From: Candidatus Aenigmatarchaeota archaeon
GTDB lineage: Archaea > Aenigmatarchaeota > Aenigmatarchaeia > GW2011-AR5
DNA: 36,808 nt
Assembly (NCBI GenBank): GCA_016202875.1
Contig: JACQNX010000007.1
Location: 1-36,808, forward strand
Reading direction: 5' to 3'
The notes under the pieces are model-generated. The model had not been told where the DNA came from, ran no database searches, and saw only the letters and a list, made by a program, of their open reading frames with translations. A program made the translations under genes and the position numbers. Below are positions 8,027 to 15,204 of the stretch, one piece after another; positions within the stretch are counted from its first letter, which is position 1; the number at the start of each line of letters is the position of its first letter.

Positions 8027-10620
8027 GAAACAAAAAAGGTGCTGGAACTACAATAGGCGCAGTTCTTATAGTAATCGTGCTATTACTATTTCTCTACGTT
8101 TTTCTTTCTACTGCTCTGACTGCGTCGCAGAAGAAGCTAGAACTCAATCTAAACACAGCAGATTTTTTGAAAGTCAAGAACAGTGTGTCGATAATAAACA
8201 GATCGCTTTCAACAACATGGTTTGTTTCAACAGCGCAGCTGTTGTTCAAAGCAGGTGACGAGTCAGTTGGCTGTGGCTATGATGATTATTTTACACAGGG
8301 CATGGAGATAATAAAGAAAAGCTATTGGTACCAGTATAACGATACTAGCAAATCTAAAGAAACTAACCCTCTGCCATTGAGCGGGAAGAAATATAACATC
8401 GGCACATTTAATGATCTTCGGTATCCGCGCATATGCTACCCAACAGAGCAGCATTTTATTGAATTCTTGAATGAAAAATCTACAGTCTTTAAAGATATTT
8501 TGACAAAACTGCAGGTTAACAACATAGAGTTTGTGCTGGATAAGATTAACATAATTTTTGATGTGAACAGCTTTGAAAATGATAAAATAACTTCTGAGGC
8601 AAGCCAAGAAATAAGGGCAAATCTTGCAAGGAATAATCCTGGCATAATCACAATCACAAAAAATACAAACACTATCTTCACTGCATTCAAAAAAATGCTG
8701 GAGACCGGAAGGAATATTGTTGACAACGCATTTGCCGAGTCTGCCAAAATTGACCCGAGAAAAGATCAGAGGCTAACAAGCCAGCTTCTTTACACGCCAG
8801 CTGATACAGAAACAAAGTATAAAGAGAGGGTGAATAGTCACCTCATAAAAATCTTTTCTGATGCTGTTCCTGTTGACGCAAAAGTCAAGATGCATGTAAA
8901 TTCTGTCAATACAATACAAGTGCGCGCAGGCGATGAGAGCGAGAATGGTTTAGAATTTAGTTTGTCCAAGCAAGGGCTGGTGCTGCATTATGACAACGAA
9001 ATAAGAATAGTGGAAAAATCTGCGCTAGGAAGTATAGCATGCGTCCCTATCAAACAAGAATTTCTTGAGAGAATTCGTATCGAGGTAATGACACGAACAT
9101 GGATCTGGACTGACTTAGATGTCTGGAACAGGGTATCAAGCAATACGATAGCTTACTCAGAAGAGGAAGTAGTAAACCTGATGAGCGCAATGATGCAAAA
9201 GGAAAGCAGCCAGAATGTACGAGAGGTTAGCGATTGTGGGGCTGCTGGACTTATGCAACTCATGCCAGGCACAGCAAAATCTTCTCCGAATGCAATACCT
9301 GTCATATTTGGAGAAGCAAGCTTTACAGACTGCACAGACGAGAATGGAAAAATAAAACAGGAGAGAATTGACTATGCAAAGAGCTTGCGGGCTGCTATAA
9401 ACGGAAAAAGCGACGAGGAAATAAAATCCATTGATGGCAGGCTCGATCCTGTCCAGGGTATAGGAAGAAGTGCAGCTTACATGAACTATCTCCTTTCCCA
9501 ATTTTCTGATTACAGCTCAGACAAAGAAGAGGTGATGAAACTCGCTGTGGCTGCCTACAACACAGGAGAATACGCTGTAAGGGCTGCAATAGACAAGACC
9601 AAGAATATACCTGGATTTAATGTCGAGGAAGTGCAGTATGACCAGATAAAGTGGTTTCTGTCTTCTGAAACAAGGAATCATGTGGAAATCGTCATGCAGC
9701 TATTTGCTTGCTATGAAGGTGGTGGAGTTGCACCAAACCCTATTTATGATTGGCCAACTAATCCTGATACGAGAAGAATTACAAGCTGTTTTGGTAGGAG
9801 AAATGATCCTACTACCGGGGAAGAAGGACAGTTTCATAAGGGCATTGACATAGCCAATGCCAAAGGAACTGCTGTACTTGCTGTGGCTGATGGAACAGCT
9901 ATACAGGTAAATACAGGCTGCACTGAAGGTACTAGAGAATGCGGCGGGGGTTATGGAAATTTCGTAAAAATAGATCACGGCAATTATTTCTCTTTCTATG
10001 CGCATCTAAAAGAAGGTTCAATTGATACTGGTATGGTAAATGTAGGAAACACTGTTACAAAGGGGCAGAAGATAGCTGAGATGGGTAAAACTGGAAAAGC
10101 AACAGGGCCTAATATACATTTTGAAGTCCGTCGGCCTGATGACAGCCGTCTTAACCCCTGCAACTTCATCGATTGCTCTCAATCTACAGGTGATAAATGC
10201 AGAGGTGATATTGATACAACATTACTTGAAGGGCTGTACTACTACCATGACGAACAAAAAAACACATTCACGCCGCGGCCTTTCTCGCTGGAGATGAAGG
10301 TGGAAGATTATTTGAATGTGCTAGACTGTGTGCAGGATGTCCCTCAGGCAGACATATATAAACTATACGTATGGAATTCGCAAAATGATATGGTTTGCTG
10401 CGGCGGGTCGCTGTGGACGTGCAGCGCGAGTCCTGAAGTTCCAAATCTTGGCGATCATGCCCTGCAGGAAGGGGAGAATATAGACAAGAATCGCGGCCAA
10501 CAAGGGGAATTGTGTGCCGAGAAGGTAAATGAGAGGGCGCCAAGAGTAGGCGCTGATGACATAAGAACATTTACTCTTGGCTGTACAGCATCTGGTTTTG
10601 ATGTGGTCGCGGTTTTTTAG
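8023..10620 (+). CDS. Membrane-anchored/pilin-like protein with lytic transglycosylase (SLT) domain and M23-like peptidase domain
   Basis: N-terminus MRNKKGAGTTIGAVLIVIVLLLFLYVFLS. SLT motifs QKESSQ, GAAGLMQLMPGTA, RLDPVQGIGRSAAYM, AVAAYNTGEYAVR. M23 motifs HKGIDIANAKGTAVLAVADG, GGYGNFVKIDHGNYFSFYAHL, GKATGPNIHFEVRRP. Confidence 0.88.
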   Translation: MRNKKGAGTTIGAVLIVIVLLLFLYVFLSTALTASQKKLELNLNTADFLKVKNSVSIINRSLSTTWFVSTAQLLFKAGDESVGCGYDDYFTQGMEIIKKSYWYQYNDTSKSKETNPLPLSGKKYNIGTFNDLRYPRICYPTEQHFIEFLNEKSTVFKDILTKLQVNNIEFVLDKINIIFDVNSFENDKITSEASQEIRANLARNNPGIITITKNTNTIFTAFKKMLETGRNIVDNAFAESAKIDPRKDQRLTSQLLYTPADTETKYKERVNSHLIKIFSDAVPVDAKVKMHVNSVNTIQVRAGDESENGLEFSLSKQGLVLHYDNEIRIVEKSALGSIACVPIKQEFLERIRIEVMTRTWIWTDLDVWNRVSSNTIAYSEEEVVNLMSAMMQKESSQNVREVSDCGAAGLMQLMPGTAKSSPNAIPVIFGEASFTDCTDENGKIKQERIDYAKSLRAAINGKSDEEIKSIDGRLDPVQGIGRSAAYMNYLLSQFSDYSSDKEEVMKLAVAAYNTGEYAVRAAIDKTKNIPGFNVEEVQYDQIKWFLSSETRNHVEIVMQLFACYEGGGVAPNPIYDWPTNPDTRRITSCFGRRNDPTTGEEGQFHKGIDIANAKGTAVLAVADGTAIQVNTGCTEGTRECGGGYGNFVKIDHGNYFSFYAHLKEGSIDTGMVNVGNTVTKGQKIAEMGKTGKATGPNIHFEVRRPDDSRLNPCNFIDCSQSTGDKCRGDIDTTLLEGLYYYHDEQKNTFTPRPFSLEMKVEDYLNVLDCVQDVPQADIYKLYVWNSQNDMVCCGGSLWTCSASPEVPNLGDHALQEGENIDKNRGQQGELCAEKVNERAPRVGADDIRTFTLGCTASGFDVVAVF

Positions 10621-10629
10621 ATCTCCAAT

Positions 10630-10640
10630 ATCTATTTATT
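10630..10640 (+). promoter_or_regulatory. TATA-like element (ATCTATTTATT) about 26 nt upstream of ATG 10662
   Basis: Same CTATTTAT-type core as upstream of 12017. Confidence 0.4.
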
Positions 10641-10661
10641 AAGACGACACAAAAGACAATC

Positions 10662-11018
10662 ATGAAAGGCGTGTCCCTGGCCATAGAAACAATAATTTTC
10701 ATCATCCTTGCTGTCACTGTGCTCAGCGTGCTGCTGCTCTTCCTGACAGGCACAGGCGGACCTGCGCAGGACAGGGTCGCTCTTGAAAGCAACAGAAACA
10801 TCATCTGCGGCGATTACGTAAGGGCTGTGCCATTATGTGATAATGATGGTTCGGGAAGCAAGATAAAAGATCTGAACAAGCTCAAAGATATCTGCATCAA
10901 ACTTGGCGCAGCAAATCCCCAAGGAAAGACGCCTGCTGCGAAGGATCCATGTGGACAGTCAGGTCAGGTAGAAGAATGTTATGCTGCGTGTTGCAGATTG
11001 TTCTGCATCAGAAAGTGA
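10662..11018 (+). CDS. Pilin-like secreted/membrane protein
   Basis: MKGVSLAIETIIFIILAVTVLSVLLLFLTGTGG, Cys-containing C-terminus (ECYAACCRLFC). Confidence 0.65.
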   Translation: MKGVSLAIETIIFIILAVTVLSVLLLFLTGTGGPAQDRVALESNRNIICGDYVRAVPLCDNDGSGSKIKDLNKLKDICIKLGAANPQGKTPAAKDPCGQSGQVEECYAACCRLFCIRK

Positions 11019-11160
11019 TGTTGCCGTAGAAACTGTGCTGTATTTTGTCTCCAAAATCATAACAGCTTAAGAAGATTTCTTCTTGTATAGATCTTAGCAA
11101 TTTCAGGACTTCAAATCATTTCAGCGCAACGTATCGGATGCGGAAGCAACAGAGGTGACA

Positions 11161-11451
11161 ATGATGGCAGGGAACAGAGCAGCTCAGGACGTCGTTTTTG
11201 TCGGCAAAAAACCAGCGATGTCTTATGTGCTGGCAGTGGTGACGCAGTTCACAGAGGGCCAGAGAACAGTGACATTAAAGGCCAGGGGCATGACGATCTC
11301 CAAGGCAGTGGACGTGGCAGAGGTTGTCAGGAACAAATTTATCCAAGACGCAAAAGTCAGCGGCATATCCATAGGAACAGAGGAGCTTGCGGACAAAAAC
11401 AATGAAAAGGTCCATGTGTCAACGATAGAGATAACACTGATGAAGGTGTAA
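11161..11451 (+). CDS. albA: Alba family nucleic-acid-binding chromatin protein
   Basis: Alba-like sequence VVFVGKKPAMSYVLAVVTQFTEGQRTVTLKARGMTISKAVDVAEVVRNKF; GAGGTGA upstream of ATG 11161. Confidence 0.88.
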   Translation: MMAGNRAAQDVVFVGKKPAMSYVLAVVTQFTEGQRTVTLKARGMTISKAVDVAEVVRNKFIQDAKVSGISIGTEELADKNNEKVHVSTIEITLMKV

Positions 11452-11513
11452 GGAATTTTCAGGATAGAGCTGACGGCGGAATTCTCGCTTTTTTCATGCG
11501 GCAAATCAAAAAA

Positions 11514-11523
11514 AGTATTTATA
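11514..11523 (+). promoter_or_regulatory. TATA-like element (AGTATTTATA) upstream of ATG 11556
   Basis: AT-rich box resembling those upstream of 10662 and 12017. Confidence 0.35.
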
Positions 11524-11555
11524 CACAAGGTGGCATAAGTAATAAAGTGAACTCA

Positions 11556-11894
11556 ATGAAAGGGCTTTCTCTTCCTATAAACATGATAGTCATCATTGCC
11601 ATCGCAGTGCTGGTGCTCATTGTTGTGGCTGCGTTCTTTGCATCGCAGACAGGGGCAGGATTTGATACTGTTGCAGTGAACAATGCGTTCAATGAGGGGT
11701 GCGGGCTATTGAGATCTGTGAACTACAACTGCGACCCACTTACTACAGGTTCGATAATAACGAGCTACAAAAGACCAGGTTCTACTGCAACACAAGGGGA
11801 AGATCTTTTGACCGTGTGCGGCCTGAAGGATAAAAATCTGCAAGGCAATGCAAATAAATGCGCGCAAGCATGCGGCTGCAACATTCAGCCTTAA
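11556..11894 (+). CDS. Pilin-like protein
   Basis: Start at ATG 11556: MKGLSLPINMIVIIAIAVLVLIVVAAFFASQ; Cys-containing C-terminus. Confidence 0.65.
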   Translation: MKGLSLPINMIVIIAIAVLVLIVVAAFFASQTGAGFDTVAVNNAFNEGCGLLRSVNYNCDPLTTGSIITSYKRPGSTATQGEDLLTVCGLKDKNLQGNANKCAQACGCNIQP

Positions 11895-11983
11895 AGTCAT
11901 TTTCTGACGTCACTTACTTATCTGATATCGTTACATATGGCATTTCATTTTTTGTGCAGTGACTTTTAGGGGCATGATTTGTT

Positions 11984-11995
11984 TACTATTTATAT
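11984..11995 (+). promoter_or_regulatory. TATA-like element (TACTATTTATAT region) about 27 nt upstream of ATG 12017
   Basis: Position compatible with a leaderless transcript starting at ATG 12017. Confidence 0.4.
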
Positions 11996-12016
11996 CGCAA
12001 AAGTCAAGTGATAAAG

Positions 12017-12433
12017 ATGAGCAAAGGGTTGGAGCTGCCGGTCAGTGTGATAATTGTTATTGCTATTGCTGTGCTGGTTCTTGTTGTTACATCTGCATTT
12101 TTCATCTCGAATTTTGGCAGCGGGACGGCGACCATCGGCCTGGAACAGGCATTTGCTGCAGGCTGCACAAATCTGCGGGCCCTGCACAGCTGCCAGTCCT
12201 CGAGCGTCAATGCAGTGAGAATACCGGGCTATAATCCTGCAGGCTCACAAGGCGGCTGCAACCTGGGATACGTGTGCCGGCAAAAGAGCGCTGCCGATAC
12301 AGTGGCATGCGCAACATTGTGCGGGTGTCAGGCTTTGGAGGGAGAAAGCGGGCAAGGGCTGGCCACCAGCTGCGAGACAGCAGCGCCGCCACCAACAAGC
12401 AATCTACCACCTTCACCACCTCCGCCGCCATAG
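12017..12433 (+). CDS. Pilin-like protein with Pro-rich C-terminal tail
   Basis: MSKGLELPVSVIIVIAIAVLVLVVTSAFFIS; close to the 11556 product in the hydrophobic segment; ends PPPTSNLPPSPPPPP. Confidence 0.65.
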   Translation: MSKGLELPVSVIIVIAIAVLVLVVTSAFFISNFGSGTATIGLEQAFAAGCTNLRALHSCQSSSVNAVRIPGYNPAGSQGGCNLGYVCRQKSAADTVACATLCGCQALEGESGQGLATSCETAAPPPTSNLPPSPPPPP

Positions 12434-12441
12434 CTGCCTCC

Positions 12442-12891
12442 GTGACTATTTTTCAAGAGCTAAGGAAATTGCCAGCAGAACGGCAGAGAGCGATGATTAC
12501 GGGCTTCTACAGTGCGTTTCCGAACGGCGATGCTGTAGGCGAAAGGATTTACCGCATCAACAACATGCCATGGCTCTCTGCTGAAGCGCTCAATGGCAAT
12601 GAAGATGCAGTAAGAAGGCATGTTGCAGAACATATTGAAAGGCTTCAGATGTTCTATGCAGGCGATGCAGGCACAAACACACGTGTTACTCGGATTTATG
12701 CTAAGCTTGCTACTGTGGGTGCTGCTGTGGATGCTGCTTGGGATGCTGCATATGAAACTGTTTCAGACCTGCTAACAGGAAAGAAGAACCCGTGGGACCC
12801 TTTGCTGGATGTATACGAACTTGGATATTTGCTGCGATTTGAGCCTGTCAGAATTCTGACAAGACAAGGGGAATATGAACTGAAACTGTAG
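12442..12891 (+). CDS. Hypothetical protein
   Basis: Protein-like composition (TIFQELRKLPAERQRAMITGFYSAFPNGDAVGERIYRINNMPW...); GTG 12442 is a plausible start, the exact start is uncertain. Confidence 0.5.
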   Translation: MTIFQELRKLPAERQRAMITGFYSAFPNGDAVGERIYRINNMPWLSAEALNGNEDAVRRHVAEHIERLQMFYAGDAGTNTRVTRIYAKLATVGAAVDAAWDAAYETVSDLLTGKKNPWDPLLDVYELGYLLRFEPVRILTRQGEYELKL

Positions 12892-12898
12892 AGCTGGC

Positions 12899-13915
12899 TT
12901 ATCTTATCCATCTTCCAAGAGAGCTCTGGCCGCTGCCGGACTGGATCTTCTTCATGGCGTTTTCCACGCGTTCCTCGGAAAAATCATGCTCATCACACAG
13001 CAGGGCCTTAACGCGGTCTGCGTCTATGGGCTTGAAGGCGATTTTGTAGTGCGTTTTCCTGGGGTTCCTGAAAAACTCGAATATCTCCTCCGGCGCTGCA
13101 GGGAAATCCCATGCAAATTCCTTCAGCGCTTCATGGAGGGTCTTCTTGTCTTTCACGAGCTCTAATGCTTTTTTGGGGCCATAGCCGGGGATGCCGCCGG
13201 GGTTGAAGTCTGTGCCGATGATTATTCCCAGGACAATGAGCTGATCCTGGTTTATGCCCAGCTCTTTCAGGATGTCCTTGAGCACGATCATCTCCGTCTT
13301 TACTTCTATAAATGAATCACCGCGCTTGCGCCTGCCTGTGATAGAGAGATTCCTGACAAGGCGCAATGCCCCGAAAAGAAGGGAATCATAGTCCTGGGTC
13401 GCTACGGCAAAGGCGTCGCCTTCCTTTACCATAACAGAACACAGGGCCTCGCCCTCGCTCTCTGCCTGGACAACAGGAATGCCCAGTGCTTCCAGCAGCT
13501 GCTTGCTATCTGTTATAATCTCTTCTGTGATGGTTGTGGAGCGCTGCGCTGCCTTGCGCGCTGTTTCATAGTCTTTCTTGGCAAGGGCTTCGCGCCATTC
13601 TTTTGCAGCTTCCTCCCTTGCAGAACGACGCTCTTCTACTGTCGCTTTCTTGAACGAAGGGGGCTCGCCGTCAAAAACATAAATAGGCTTGATGCCTGCC
13701 TCAAGAAGCTTTAATGTCCTGTAATATAGGCCTGACAGGTGTGATGTCACCCTGCCCTGGCTGTCCTTGAGGGGCTCGCCGTCTGGCTGGCGTATGATGG
13801 AGAGAAACTGGTATATCCAGTTGAATGCATCTATGGCTATGCGCTTGTCAAAGAGCTCTTCAAGTTCTATGTCCTTTCCAGAGATGAGCTGTGTTAACTG
13901 GATTCCCATATACAT
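12899..13915 (-). CDS. fen: Flap endonuclease 1
   Basis: XPG/FEN1 N and I regions: IAIDAFNWIYQFLS, IKPIYVFDGEPPSFK, GIPVVQAESEGEALC, ATQDYDSLLFGA, GTDFNPGGIPGYGPKKAL; C-terminal PIP-like QSSLGRWI. Start may be the internal M at 13909. Confidence 0.95.
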   Translation of the reverse strand: MYMGIQLTQLISGKDIELEELFDKRIAIDAFNWIYQFLSIIRQPDGEPLKDSQGRVTSHLSGLYYRTLKLLEAGIKPIYVFDGEPPSFKKATVEERRSAREEAAKEWREALAKKDYETARKAAQRSTTITEEIITDSKQLLEALGIPVVQAESEGEALCSVMVKEGDAFAVATQDYDSLLFGALRLVRNLSITGRRKRGDSFIEVKTEMIVLKDILKELGINQDQLIVLGIIIGTDFNPGGIPGYGPKKALELVKDKKTLHEALKEFAWDFPAAPEEIFEFFRNPRKTHYKIAFKPIDADRVKALLCDEHDFSEERVENAMKKIQSGSGQSSLGRWIR

Positions 13916-14017
13916 CCCTTTGAAACTTTTACAAAAGTTTCATCAAAATATTAGTCTGTATCAACCCCAAAGAACATGGGATCTTGCAGACCTTGAAATC
14001 AGATATTTTACCCTTTT

Positions 14018-14044
14018 GCCTCCGGCGAATCGTACCGCCATATT
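14018..14044. repeat. 27-bp direct repeat copy A (GCCTCCGGCGAATCGTACCGCCATATT)
   Basis: Exact match to 14737-14763 by inspection. Confidence 0.85.
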
Positions 14045-14261
14045 TGTATACTCTAAAATATATTTGGAGAAAAAGGATTAAATGCTTTGCAGAACTTATA
14101 CAAAAGCACCGCAAGATAGTTGTGATATTGACATGGCGCAAAGACAAAAGGAGAATCATGATCTAGCCTCTCATTTGAAACTAAAACAAGGAGAAAATGT
14201 CAAGATTATACCCCTTAATCACAAAGACTTTATTGTTGAAATAACGTCAAAGAGCTGGGCC

Positions 14262-14528
14262 TTAAATCAGCGTAACATCCCCTGCTTCCACTGAGGCGAC
14301 ACCTTCTATGCTGCGCAGCTTCTCTTCAATGGCATCGGTGTTTGCTCCCTCTCTGTCGTCAAAAACGAGCAGGACTTCAAGCATCTTCAGGCCAAAGGCT
14401 ATGGGCTTCTCTACAATCTGCTCTGGTTGTAATTGTTTTTCTATTTCTTTCTTGACAACATCAACGTCAACGTCAGGGCTTTCCAGCATGACATTCAAAG
14501 TAAGAGCAACCTGGCCCATAAACTTCAC
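14262..14528 (-). CDS. ef1b: Elongation factor 1-beta (aEF-1beta)
   Basis: Archaeal EF1B-like 88 aa: VEKPIAFGLKMLEVLLVFDDREGANTDAIEEKLRSIEGVASVEAGDVTLI. Confidence 0.92.
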   Translation of the reverse strand: MKFMGQVALTLNVMLESPDVDVDVVKKEIEKQLQPEQIVEKPIAFGLKMLEVLLVFDDREGANTDAIEEKLRSIEGVASVEAGDVTLI

Positions 14529-14571
14529 TCTCTTTTTTCTATTCTCTTATCTATCTCAGCGGCGCTTTTCA

Positions 14572-14727
14572 TTATGGCCCCTCAAAACCGCAGGAACATA
14601 CATAGATGTTGCTCTTTCTTCTGCAGGACTCGCATCTCACAATTTCGTCTTTCAGGCACGCTGGGCACGCGAACTTTGTGAAATTGTCCTCTGACAGAAC
14701 ATTAACATGACAGGATGTGCACTTCAT
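14572..14727 (-). CDS. Small zinc-ribbon protein (neighbour of aEF-1beta)
   Basis: MKCTSCHVNVLSEDNFTKFACPACLKDEIVRCESCRRKSNIYVCSCGFEGP, paired CxxC motifs. Confidence 0.8.
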   Translation of the reverse strand: MKCTSCHVNVLSEDNFTKFACPACLKDEIVRCESCRRKSNIYVCSCGFEGP

Positions 14728-14736
14728 GTACCCTTC

Positions 14737-14763
14737 GCCTCCGGCGAATCGTACCGCCATATT
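14737..14763. repeat. 27-bp direct repeat copy B (GCCTCCGGCGAATCGTACCGCCATATT)
   Basis: Exact match to 14018-14044. Confidence 0.85.
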
Positions 14764-14937
14764 AGTTCCGATGAATTATATATCATTTTATCATCACTCT
14801 TTGTTTTTTGATCGCAATCTTTTTAATGGTTCGTGAACAGTTCATCGCTGTCTTTCTATTGCTCTGCATTATTCAAGACCAAACCCTTAATTAATTTCTC
14901 TCTTCTTTTTAAGTTTGCAATAACACAACATTTGCAT

Positions 14938-15011
14938 GCCCCTGTAGTCTAGCTTGGACAGGACGAGAGGTTGCGGACCTTTTAACGCGGGTTCAAATCC
15001 CGCCGGGGGCA
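14938..15011 (+). tRNA. tRNA, predicted anticodon GCG (Arg)
   Basis: Acceptor GCCCCTG/CGGGGGC, D arm GTC...GAC, anticodon arm AGAGG-TTGCGGA-CCTTT, T arm GCGGG-TTCAAAT-CCCGC, discriminator A; no encoded CCA. Confidence 0.85.
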
Positions 15012-15204
15012 TGAGGTGACGGATGCGCCAAGATGAAGTTTCAGACTAGTAGCAAGGGTTTATCCATGCAAACTTGGCGGCACAACATTTACTAGAAGAA
15101 ATTAGGCAAAGGAAGGCAACCGTAGCCGACACGCAGGTATAAAGTTCAATTTCTAGCTCTGAATGATGCGCTCAAAAATGCTGAAGCCTGAGATGCATTG
15201 ATTC

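Noticed and set aside
8023-10620. SLT-M23 gene as bacterial contamination
   Set aside because: It overlaps its upstream neighbour by 4 nt, shares the KG-type N-terminus of surrounding genes and is followed by Alba; still worth checking with coverage and composition data.
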